DNA of 64,000 bases from positions 8,648,001 to 8,712,000 of the forward strand of contig JAPYXD010000466.1 of NCBI GenBank assembly GCA_030998225.1, written 5' to 3'. Positions 31,728 through 42,170 of the stretch are shown here, piece after piece. Source of the stretch: Diplolepis rosae (taxonomy: Eukaryota; Arthropoda; Insecta; Hymenoptera; Diplolepididae). The notes below the pieces were generated by a model that saw only the letters and a list, made by a program, of their open reading frames with translations, did no database searches and was not told the DNA's origin. The translations under genes and the position numbers were made by a program. The stretch's first letter is position 1; each line of letters opens with the position of its first letter.

Positions 31728-34720
31728 TTATTTTTTGACATTTTCGTCATAGCGATGGGAGTGTAAGAGACGAGATCGGGGTTGGCGGGATCGAGAGTGA
31801 TGGGATCGAGAACGGTGGTATCGAGAACGGTGGGATCGAGAACGGTGAGATTGGCAATCACTATTTCGGGAGCTGCTATATCGTGATCGATGGCTTCTTT
31901 TTTGTTGCTCATCTTTCCATTTTTTGAATAAAGTGGACCTCTTTGTTGGTACTGAAAACATTATATTATTATTGGTACACTTCATTAGTTTGAAATGTAT
32001 ATACTTAATACAAATGTACTCATTATGCAATAAAGTATAATAGGTATGATTGTTTGTTCCAAAAACCAGTATACCTGACAATGATTTTGTTTGCGTCCCG
32101 CAGTCTTTTGATATCACACACAGCTTCTCATTTGATTTCAAATCTGCTTGATCTAATATATAATTTTATTTAAATTTTGCTGAAAATTTACGATTTTTAA
32201 GGTTTCGTAGGCTCTGCCGGTAGCCCTTATAACGATTCCCAGATGTCCGTTCGTTTGTCTCTCATAAATCACTCCTGGCTCCTATAATTTTTTTGCTAGA
32301 GGGTTGAAATTTAGCATGTACACTAACCAGCTCTACTGTATTTAATCAAAAATATTAATATAAGTGAATCTATCATGGTTTTTTTAAACAATGGTTAAAA
32401 ATCAAGAAAAATAAGGAATTTTGGTTTTTTGTGTTTTTAGACCCTTCTGCAAGAAAATTTTCATTAAGTCCGATTTTTTTCAAGGACAGCTCAAATTGAA
32501 GCTCTTGCAAGTACAATTGAGATAAAAATAAAATATTCTTTATTATACTGTTAAGTTTTTATAATTAGTGGGGAATAATTATAAAATTGAGAGAATTTGG
32601 ATTTTTATACCCTGTGCTATAATGTTAAATTAAAATTGTCACGTTATGTTCTTCGTTTTAAAATATCTTTCGTTAATTATAATAAATATTAAAAAATTTG
32701 GTAGCCTATTTGCAGCCTACGAAACCCTTGAGAATGCTTGCCGACCTCTTTGACGGGATTTATTAGTTTTTAAAGTCAGTATACCTGTCTCTAAATCCGT
32801 TTGAGTCCCGATTGATTTTGATTCAATAATAAGTTTCGGTGTCTTAGCGGTCTTAAGTTGCAGAAAGTTTGGACTTGAGCATCCTCGATGCGAATCTTTT
32901 ATATCTGATATATAATTATACATTTCTTTGTTTGAATTTTTCTTGTTTGCAAAATTACTTTAAAAATGGTTAAAGATAAATGGCTGAAATTTTGAGCGCT
33001 CTTTTACCACACTTAGTTTTGCCTTAAAATGTTACTATTTTTTTATCACATGAAATATTACCTGAATTATAATCAGTGCTTCCAGTAGGTTGCAAACTTA
33101 GAGAGGGAGATCTTGTAAGCATTTCCTCTTCGCTTTCTTCTATTTCAATTAGTTCTTCAATCATTTCTATGAATTATGTTAAAAAAGGGAACCAATTAAA
33201 TCAATGTTCTCATAAATATTTTATTTCAAGAATTAAGATTGGGCAACCGTCTTGCTGAATATGAATGGAGTGTTTCAAATCGGTTCGCAAACTTTATTAT
33301 GTAGGTTATGCCGGCATATTTAATACAAAATTTAAAAATGGTTAATTATCACTTTGAAAAAAATCGAATAGTAAGTTCAATTCCGTTAAGTAATGAAGAA
33401 TGGATCCAACAGTAAACAGTGACTTCTTATACACCGAGTTTCCCGAAAGCGGTTTTGTGTGGCTTCAGTAGGCTTTTTCTCGCTTTCTTACATACGAGTA
33501 AGCAAAACAGGAGGTATGAAAAAATATTACATAGAAAAGTTATTAACCTTAAAAAGATTTCAAAGCACTCCATAGGATTTTAAAGTTCCCAATAGATCTC
33601 AAAAGAATGGAAAGATCTCAATTATTATTAAATTTGTATGAATTCCCTTAATATAAATTGCCTGACTCTAATGAGTTGTTTATAAAATTCTCTGACTTTT
33701 CCATGCTTTTTAGGTTTTCCCTGACCTGCGGCCACCCTGTTCATATGTAAACTGCAAAAATTGGAATTAATGAAAAAACACACTCATTACCAGACTCATT
33801 CTCCTCTTCATCAATTATATTCCTTTTTAAGGTGCGTTCTGATATTTTTTCTATAGTAGTTACTGTGAAATTAATAAAAATTTTCACAAGTCCATTTAAA
33901 AAACAAGAAAGGCACTTCTTTGGTGTACGAGTATTAAATGCGAACACTTACGATTCCCTGATTTGGTATTAATTCTCTTCCAAGTTTGACCTCTGGTCTG
34001 GATATTCGTAGTTGTTTCTAATAAAATTAAACGTACTTTTTAATCAAATACGGTATAGAAAGAAAGAGTGGTTGGGAGGCTCTGGAGACCAGAGTAGAAG
34101 GGTCTCCCTTAGAGGCTCAGCGAGCCTGCCTGTAAGGCCCTGAAAGCCTGTTTCGGAGGCTCTAGAGGTCTGCCTGAAAGGCTTTGAAGGCCGAGCTGGA
34201 AGGCTCTTAAGGCCTTCCAAGGAATTCCTGACACGTCGGTGGTAGCGAGATCTTTTTATGAATTGTAAAAATACCTACCCTTTTTGTCTCTTACATGAAC
34301 ATCATTTTTCAATCCTTCGACCTGTGTCTTCTTCTCTAATGGGAGAATCGACATCTTGTCTTTTAATTTATTCCCCTCTATTTTATGTTTGATGTCTTGC
34401 AGTCTTAATTCTAACAAATTTACAAATATGTTTTATTCGTCTTTTTTAATCTTAATTTTAAATATTTGCATGTAATATTTTGATTGAAATATTTTATGCT
34501 TTTATGATTATAGTGTAAAAGCATAAAAGCTGTTACATTGATTAAAAAATGTTCAACTAATTTGTTATTTGGTATTAAAGGGTGAATTCAATTTGCAATT
34601 AGTTAAATAATTATAATTCGAAGAATAGTATAGTATACTTTAGCAAGCTTACGGTTTTGAATTTTGTTTAATTTGTCCGCATCATTAACCATCAAAAGAA
34701 TAGCCTCGTTAGTTTTCAAT
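31728..34720 (-). CDS. multi-exon gene with arginine/serine-rich C-terminus, function unknown
   Basis: Eight exons on the minus strand are each bounded by AG and GT: 34653-34720, 34279-34410, 33952-34017, 33791-33862, 33062-33166, 32785-32904, 32075-32152 and the terminal 31728-31951. From the second to the seventh, each starts with two bases of a codon and ends with one, so all are symmetrical and divisible by three. The terminal exon encodes about 73 residues with many S-R pairs (SHRSRYSSSR, SHRSRSHRSR) and ends at TAA. Two successive exons contain SIGTQTD and CGTQTK, possible LC8-type dynein light chain ligands. Others are acidic (IEELIEIEESEEE) or basic. I recognise no domain family. The upstream start is not found. 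Confidence 0.72.
32232..32345 (+). repeat. dispersed repeat, copy 2, in an intron
   Basis: It matches 29434-29545 over about 110 bp (ATCACTCCTGGCTCCTATAA, GGTTGAAATTTAGCATGT). It lies in the intron between the two GTQT exons. Confidence 0.65.
34075..34215. repeat. degenerate 22-bp tandem repeat, GC-rich, in an intron
   Basis: About six imperfect units resemble GAAGGCTCTGAAGGCCTGCC. The GC-rich block stands out inside AT-rich intron sequence of the RS-tailed gene. Confidence 0.7.
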
Positions 34721-34739
34721 CTAAAAAATTTGTAACAGA

Positions 34740-35390
34740 TTTGTACAGAATCAAATTTGTATGGGTAATTCCAAAGAATTCAAAGGAATTAAATATAACC
34801 GAATGGAATCAACAAAAATTCGAAATAATGCAAGTGGACTTAACAGAATTGAAAAAAGTTCAAGAGAGTTCCAAAAAATAAAAAAATAATTAGAAATTAT
34901 GAAATGAAATTCAAAATAATTAAAAATAATTGAAGGGATTTCAAAAGAATTCCAAAAAATAAAAATAATTCAAGATAACTCAAAGGAGATTAAGGGAATT
35001 GAGATTAATTAGGAAGAATATAAGGGAATCAAAGATATTTCTGAAACTCTATAGTCCACATATTTGCGTAGCGCCACCCCTGTTATAATATTATTTTTTT
35101 ATATTATTCTTCAAGAAGAAATGGGCCTCAAAAAATTTATCAGTCCTGGGCCTCGACTTTCTTTAATTCGGTTCTGTTGTTATATCTTAAACAAAAAATG
35201 TATCATATTCATGAACCTAATCCGCAGCTTATGCCATACTTGACGACTGGCGGCTGACACTTCTGTTTTCAAGCTTTTATTAGTTGCTGTAACTGCACGC
35301 GAGTCTTTTAATCTTGCTGTAATTGGGATAAGATACAAATTTGATATTTAAACCTTGTGAAATAATTATAAATAATGATTTTTTACACGT
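34740..35390. repeat. degenerate AT-rich short-period repeat
   Basis: At 34.78-35.03 kb, phrases such as AAAGAATTCAAAGGAATTAA recur with a period near 10-12 bases. The rest to 35.39 kb is unremarkable. The same pattern appears near 37.5-38.0, 38.56-38.87, 40.68-40.85, 41.64-41.77 and 49.19-49.40 kb. Confidence 0.6.
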
Positions 35391-35394
35391 AAAG

Positions 35395-36523
35395 AAAGGG
35401 CCTAGCCGGGTAAGCATATAAAATCTGCCTCTGCATGTATCAAGTTCATATTATCACCATATATATAATTTCAGACTATTCTGCCAGTGTGGTTAAGTCT
35501 TTTGAAAATGTCGTTCTACCAGGTCGTTTTTGTTTGAATTCTTTTTATAGAGCTAACCTCATTCAAAATCATACAACGGAAATTGCAAAGAATTTATTCG
35601 ATGCTCATAATAAGTACTATTGATATGTGATGGTACATATGCGCAACATTAGAAAAGTACAAATAATAAATATCAAAGAAAGTCTTTCTCTGGACAAAAG
35701 AAAGTTCTCCTTTGCAAGGCTTTTACCATTTGTACTACTGATGGATATGTAGTTGTTGTGGATTTGAATAATCTTTTATAACGCGGGAAAATATCCGGAA
35801 TAAGGAACGTAAAAACGGACCTATCGCTATCTACAGGGAGCACAAGGTAAGACGATGGAATGGAAGGTTAGACAGGAGACGAGAAGGTTTGCTGAAACTC
35901 TAATGTTTTTTTGAAAATAAATAAAGATTGTGAGCGAATTTGTGTTGTGTTTTACTCGAGTGTTATCAGAAACAGTAGTGGATATGCTTGGAACGTATCT
36001 TACAAATCACAATGATGCTGAAATCTTGAAAATCATTATTGAAGATGCAAATGGCTTATGCTAATTATTGCAAAAACATGATCCGGCTCATTCGTTAAAT
36101 ATACTCTCAGGTTTTTCGACTATCCCTCTTTAATGATTTCCGACATTTTTTTATATCTCATTTTCTAATACTTTAAGTTTTATCATTTTTCTATGTTCAA
36201 CCTGAATGTTGCAGCAAACAAATTTTTTTTCAATTTTATTCGAGTGCTTACCGCATGTAAAATTTAATTCTGGGCATTTTATGAAGAGTAACTTTTTAGC
36301 CTCAGATCGATATTTAAGGTGATATAGTTAAGAAACTAAAACATCTGAAGAAATATTCATGAAAAAAATGGTTTTCTGTCCCCCTCCATAACTGCTACAA
36401 AAATACGTTTTCGAGGCTGAGACTCGGAGGAATTTTGTGACTCATAGGTGTCAATATTTGGTGACAATATGAACTTGACACATGCGGGGGTAGATTTTAC
36501 ATGCTTATCCGACTAGGCCCTTT
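35395..36523. mobile_element. inverted-repeat element 3 (AAAGGGCCTAGCCGGGTAAG ends), 1.13 kb
   Basis: The left end AAAGGGCCTAGCCGGGTAAG and its inverse at the right end continue as arms of about 65 bp with TCAAGTTCATATT. The interior has no supported gene. The right end abuts the MULE exon at 36524, which it appears to truncate. The ends are close relatives of those at 18125/22153 and 22279/25187. Confidence 0.8.
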
Positions 36524-36904
36524 TTCTGAAAATTAAGAGAAGTTTTGCCTAGTAAGTCTCCCGGATTTTGTGCTTTTAATATATATCCGAAGTTCTTTTG
36601 GCACACTTCTAGAGTAGTATCATATCTCTCAAACGCTGTTTCGTATATGCTCATCACTGGTTCCAAATTTTTGAATAATTTCCGAATCTCTAGAGCAAAT
36701 GATCCATATGATTCTGAAAGGTTGTCCGTAATTGAGAGAAGATACGTGCAGCCTTCCATAATTTTGTCTTCTGGTAACAAGCAAAGCACCAGTGCTGTAC
36801 TCAGAACTTTATTTTCATCTTTACGCAATTGGTGCTTTCGCCAAAGTGATTTCACTAGCTGTAATATAGCAATTATTTCAAAAAGCGAATGGCAAGTGAC
36901 AAAA

Positions 36905-37056
36905 AGTCGAGAATTCTTGCCAGTGAAAATACTATACTTTAGAAGAATGACATGAAACTTCAGCATGTTTCATAGCAAATTTTACTACAGTTCATACTAA
37001 ATTTTCAAATCATTCTTCTAAAGTTTAGTATTCTCACTGGCAAAAATTCTCAGAAT
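36905..37056. repeat. short inverted repeat beside the MULE exon
   Basis: CATTCTTCTAAAGTTTAGTA at 37013 and its near inverse at about 36930-36950 form arms of about 45 bp, also including TCACTGGCAA and TTGCCAGTGA. A lone TTTCTCCGTG followed by TA near 37112-37121 may be the end of a CACGGAGA-type MITE whose other end I cannot find. Confidence 0.6.
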
Positions 37057-37139
37057 GATACATTTTTCCCTAAATTGAAAAATAGTACAGTAAAAATTGA
37101 TTTAAAAAGTTTCTCCGTGTAAGGTATGTTATAAAAATT

Positions 37140-38040
37140 TTTTGGCACGTGCCTATAACCACACAGCGGAGCGTAATCTTATTTTTCTTCTTTTTCGTAC
37201 AGCGTTGGCACCGTACTGACAAAGCCTTGTACATTTGAACTGCGCATGCTCTATTACAATACGCTACTACTACACAAGATCGAGAAAATCAAAATGGCCG
37301 AAACTAGTCGCGAATATCAAGTGCAATGGACGAAAAAAAACTCGTATACGCACCGAAGTCACATAAAATAGAATATGTGCCAATGCACACAATTCGGGTA
37401 ATTACGAGACTCGCTTAAAATGCTCGCAGGAGTGATCGCGCCTCAGCTTCGATCTCCTGCGAGCATTGTCGTTCGTCGCGCAATAACCCTCATTATATGC
37501 CTATTTTCAAGGGCATCTAAAGATTTTAACGAATTTTGATAGATTTTAAGTGATTCCACATAATTTCACAAAATTTCAAATATTTTAAAGATTTCAATTT
37601 TATTGGGTTTTAATAGATTTCAAGGGATTCGAATGGATTTCCAAAGATTTCGGAGATTCTCGTAAAAAATGTCAAGTACTTCATAAATTTTAATAATTTC
37701 AATTGACTGTAAGACTTTAATGAATTTCAATTGATTTTGTATAATTTAAAGAGATGTTAAAGAATTTAAACGAATTTAATTGAGTTTCACAGAAACTAGG
37801 GCACTTCTGCAGATAGTAAAAGATCATTTAAGATTTATTAGAATTCAAAGGGATTTTAACAATTTTCAATGGCTTTTAATAAATCTTAGAGAATTTGTAC
37901 ATTATTTTACACGATTTTCATAGAGCTTGAGGTATTTTAATAATGTTAAATAATTTTAAGGGATTTTAAAGAATTTCAAAGAATTTCGAATAACCACCAG
38001 TGATTTTGAATGATTTTTTTTAAATTGCGAAAAATTCAAT
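37140..38040. repeat. intron/intergenic sequence with AATT-rich degenerate repeat
   Basis: The part from 37.5 to 38.04 kb is made of diverged copies of phrases such as GGATTTTAAAGAATTTCAAA. 37.2-37.5 kb is more mixed. No gene is seen. Confidence 0.5.
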
Positions 38041-38391
38041 TGATTTCATGTGTGTATATAGTGGGAAGAGAATACCTGTCTTATATGGTACCAAGATCCA
38101 GAGTACGCAGCATTAAATGTATCTATAGCACAATTTATTACTTCTTCAACGAAGGGACCAATAATCAAAGTGACATCTGTGAGACTTCCGTCATTTTTTA
38201 TGTAGTTAAATATTGTTTTTCGGATTTCTTCATTCAATTTCGAAGTAAGTCCACAATACGCGGTGTAGGCCTATCAGATTAGCATTATTTTCAAAATACT
38301 TATTTTCATTGCATATATGATTAATATATCTGAATTTATATGATAAAATCTTTAATTGGAATTTAAACACATTTATCATTTATAAACCTAC

Positions 38392-38451
38392 CCCTTTTCC
38401 CTTTCTTAGACAGAACCTTATAAAAATTACTTCGAATTTCTCGAAATGTAT
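38392..38451 (-). CDS. candidate symmetrical exon (60 bp)
   Basis: TATTTGCAG precedes and GTAGGT follows a 60-base open segment, phase 1 to 1, encoding TFREIRSNFYKVLSKKGKR. The phase fits the symmetrical exons of the RS-tailed gene, not the MULE exons on either side. The next exon to the left (34653-34720) starts in another phase, so an exon between would be needed. Membership is uncertain. Confidence 0.4.
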
Positions 38452-39534
38452 CTGCAAATAAAAATTGTATAACTCATAATGTTAGGTAATTATCATGTGC
38501 AAATTTACGAAAAATCATGAAAGAAAATTCAGACACTGACACTTGACTTTTCAGCGTACATGAAATTTAAAGACTTCAACGATTTGAAAAGATTTTATAG
38601 ATTTTTGGGTATTTTTCGGTATATCAAAAGATTTAAAGAGATTTCAATTAATAAATTTCACAAGAACAGGATTCAATATTATTTCAAAGATTCCAAAGAA
38701 ATTAAAAAAATTTCAAGAAATATTATAACATTTCTTAAAATTTCACCGGATTTCTAAGAATTACAATGATTTTAAAAGACATTAAACATTTCATCAGAAT
38801 TTTTAAAGGATTTCAGAGGATATATCAAAGATTTTAATGAATCTCAAATAATTTCATAACATTTAAGAAATTTGAAACGTTACTTTTACGGATTCGTCTA
38901 CGTATAATGTTTGTACGACGTCCTCCAAAACGTCTGAGAACTTCAGCACGGCCATCCCCTTTCCTAGAAGCGTACAATTCTCAATTTTTTCCAGAGCCTT
39001 GAAAAATTCAATCGCTGAGTTTATTTTCGGTAAATTATCCATTTTTGCCTCAGACATTCTTGGCCTTAAACCTTCAAAGGATATCTTCACGCCGTAACTA
39101 AAAAAAAGTGTCAAACAAATTTTCTTTCGTTTTTTTTATGATCCTGTTCGTCCAAAATAATTTTAAAAAATTCAAGTTTTTTACACTATTTCAAAACATA
39201 ATACTTGGCTTTCCTTGCTTAAGCGATCTTCTAATTTATTCATAAATGTTATAGAAATGAACATCTTAAGCAAGAAGCAAAAATTCTTGAAAATTTTAGG
39301 AAGGGTTTCCAATTTTCAAAACTCTCTAAAAATCTAAGATTAATTGATTTGAAAATTAATGCCAAATATACTGTAAACTATCGATTAATTAAGGATTATT
39401 GATGCTTATTAACACTTTCTTATTGTGCAACTTCATATATATTTTATAATTTAAATGACATTGATTGGAGAGAAGGAAATTCAATAATTGATAAATAATT
39501 TTGGAGAACTTGAAATCTTCCTTAGGAAAAGGAG

Positions 39535-39615
39535 ACGCTTTCGATTGTGCCGGGATTCGAGCCACGATCTTCCGATTGCTGGTCGAAAGTAGACAGTGAC
39601 ATTTCAACTCTACCA
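39535..39615 (-). repeat. tRNA-like SINE fragment
   Basis: The minus strand reads GATGGTAGAGTTGAAATGTC ... TTTCGACCAGCAATCGGAAG ... GGCTCGAATCCCGGC. It has an A-box-like part, an anticodon-type arm with loop CCAGCAA (AGC, alanine) and a good B box. Imperfect stems argue against a working tRNA. A deleted relative lies at 63828-63860. Confidence 0.6.
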
Positions 39616-39990
39616 TCAAATTGTAAAATTAATAATTGATTTGTCCAGCTTTAATAAATTTAAATTTTAATAAGTAACTGCAAAAAGTTGTGAGGTATTC
39701 TCAAACTGTATTGAGCGCTTGGTAAAAAGTACCATCTCCGAGAAAATCAAAATGAAAGGAATTGCGCGTCCCAGAAAACACCGCTTTTAACGCGCAGAGT
39801 TGTTTAAAGTTTTTATTCTTCAATTTTGTAAATACTTTCCATCCATCACTTAGCTTTATTGAACCGTGACAAGAGCGCTTAGGAAAAGAACATTTTTTTC
39901 GCCCCTATGTACAATAATTTTTACTTTTACCCACTTAAAAATTTAAGTTGACCGAATTTTTTTTACAAAAACATTAGTAATTGAAGCCTA

Positions 39991-40177
39991 CACTGAGAAA
40001 AAAATACTATTGAATCAAAAGCATCTCTTTTCAAAAGCATGTATACTATTGATTCATAAAAATATACTACAAGACTAATAAATATGTTACTAATTCTATA
40101 GCATATTGATTTGAATCCATGATATACATGCTTTTGGAAAGAAATGCTTTTGATTCAATAGTATTTTTTTCTCAGTG
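39991..40177. mobile_element. MITE, 187 bp, CACTGAGAAAAAAATACT ends, TA-flanked
   Basis: Near-perfect inverted repeats of about 50 bp (CACTGAGAAAAAAATACT, ATTGAATCAAAAGCAT, CAAAAGCATGTATA) are flanked by TA at 39989-39990 and 40178-40179. The centre is AT-rich without a frame. The high arm identity suggests a fairly recent insertion. Confidence 0.92.
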
Positions 40178-41069
40178 TATAAACTAATTTTTATAAATTT
40201 GGCCGTTACGGCCGTTTGCAGTGTTACTCGTCAAATGATCATAACTAATATACCGTAAGCACACTGCTTTAAAGATTTCAGATTTTTTTCGTTCGGTTGT
40301 TCGGCATAATTCTAAAATTTCGTTTGTGGCTTTCTTTTCTGACACATAATCTCTATTTTTTTCCTCATGACTATGAGTGCCTTTTTCTGTCCATTTGCCA
40401 CTTTTCAACATAACGGCTCTTCCCGGACATTTCTCTTGTCGATAAGCACAGTAAGCAATTTTTTTGTTTGAAGATGATAAGTAGTATTTTTTTTAATTTA
40501 TTATGAGCACATTCGAATTTTTGAATTTCCCTTCAAATGTATACATTCCTGTCAAATAAAATTAATTTAAATTTTTTTTATTTTTATTAAGTAGACATCT
40601 GGTGTGTGTATTGGGAATCAATATTATTCCACTGCCATCAAATTTTGTTCCTCTTGGAGAAAATGCTGGTTAGAACCGGCTAAAACGAAAAATTTATTCA
40701 AAGCAATTTTAACAAATTCAAAATAATTTTAAGAAATTCAAAGTAATTGAAGAAAATTCAAAGCTCAATGAAATTGCAAAGAAATAGGAAAAAACGAATG
40801 ACTTGAGAAGAATTCAACAAATCAAAAAAGCCCCTCTCTTCCAATTCAATAGAAGTGGCAAAAACAAAAATTCCCCTTTTTCGATTCAGAAAAGAAATAT
40901 TCAAAAAGTTTCCTCCTTTTTAGCTTAGTAATTCAAAAAAATTGAAAATGTTTTAATAATACACCATAACCATACACCATACACCATAAAATTGCCGGAC
41001 ATAAAAATAATAAATTTACATAATAAATTAACGAATTATAATATAATATAATAATAAAGTAACATATAC

Positions 41070-41138
41070 CAAATAAATTTTTACGAGGCAAACCTTTTGA
41101 AGCTGTTTTCTGTAATTCTGGACGAGGAACGATAATTC
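41070..41138 (-). CDS. candidate symmetrical exon (69 bp)
   Basis: CTGTTGCCAG precedes and GTATATG follows a 69-base segment, phase 1 to 1, encoding IIVPRPELQKTASKGLPRKN. It could splice in phase either to the FLYWCH exon at 40254-40548 or to the symmetrical exons further left. No family is recognised. Confidence 0.4.
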
Positions 41139-41689
41139 CTGGCAACAGAAATAAGGAGATTCCTAAAGCTAATACTGCAAACTATTGGAAACTCTCACCA
41201 GATTCAAAGATGTCAAAATCGTCAGAACTTATCAAAATTCATACCATGGAATTAGCCGTAAAACAACGTTCAACTTTTAATTAAACTTCTATTGTCTTAT
41301 GCTAAAGATATTAAAGAATCAATATATACTAAAAATAAATTTAAATAATTTGAAATCTCACTGTGGGAAAAATTTCGAACTCAACGACCTAATTTGAATT
41401 AACTAAAGCACTTAAAGTGGAACTTGTATGAATTTCAAACATAACGAGTTGAGAATTAAGACATTTAAAATACACATATTTAAATTTTTCATACTTCAAA
41501 ATTCTTAAAAAGTACAACTGAATTCCTGAAAAGCCGTTAAAATCTATTAAATCTCTTTTTTTAAATCTTAAATTTAAAAAGTGGAACGATGCAGTTATTT
41601 GTTTTACAGTAAGTTCCATGATATCGATCGTGGTAAAAATTAATTTTCACATGTTTTGACAGGATTGTCATAGAGTTTGAAGTATTTCG

Positions 41690-41945
41690 AATACATTAAT
41701 GAATTTCAAGGGATGTTAAGGAATTTCAAAGAATTTTGAAGGATAAATAGTCATCTTGAAGGATTTTTTCAATATTGCAAAAAATTTAATTTGTTTCATG
41801 TGTGTATACAGTGGGAATACGTAGGGACCAATTATCAAAGTGACATCTGTCAGACTTTCGTAAGTTTTTATATAATTGAATACTCTTTTCAAAATTTCTT
41901 CAGTTACTCTTGAAGTAACTCAACAATACTCAATGAAGAGATTTA
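41690..41945 (-). pseudogene. duplicated MULE exon fragment
   Basis: Bases here repeat 37.90-38.28 kb, including the flanking AATT-rich sequence (TTTCATGTGTGTATA) and the frame FNYIK...SLTDVTLIIGP. About 80 bases of the exon's 3' half are missing, and TGA replaces a sense codon near its start. It is a partial tandem duplication of the region 3.7 kb to the left. Confidence 0.7.
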
Positions 41946-42170
41946 ATAGATTTTAACGGCTTTTCAGGAATTCAGTTGTACTTTTTAAGAATTTTGAAGT
42001 ATGAAAAATTTAAGAAATGGTTTTCTTTACCTCAACGGGTATAAATACAAAATAGATGATAGAACACCTGGTTCTGAAATATACAGGTTGAATTAAATCT
42101 TCCGCTGAATAGCAGTTTGTTTATAACATGTACAATGATATAAAATTAAATAATATGCTTTCATATAAAG

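Larger units (their letters stand above)
36524..40548 (-). pseudogene. FLYWCH/MULE transposase gene, catalytic motifs mostly lost
   Basis: Four exons are supported: 40254-40548 (FLYWCH zinc finger: YYLSSSNKKIAYCAYRQEKC...THSHEE), 38884-39097 (ISFEGLRPRMSEAKMDNLPK, ending LYVDESVK where active MULEs read DGTFK), 38076-38270 (LIIGPFVEEVINCAIDTF and GSWYHIRQ, for DFE and GCWFH) and 36524-36858 (LVKSLWRKHQ...VMSIYETAFERYDTTLEV, for RTNNxxES). All have AG/GT borders and compatible phases. A small exon expected between 38.88 and 38.27 kb is not found. TAA lies in frame in the FLYWCH exon. The last exon runs into the element at 35395-36523. The first two catalytic acids are altered and the third E seems kept. 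Confidence 0.82.

Noticed and set aside
31667..31912. Minus-strand frame with repeated LDPTVLDTTVLDP
   Set aside because: It is the shadow frame of the RS-rich terminal exon, which has matching splice phase and a proper stop.
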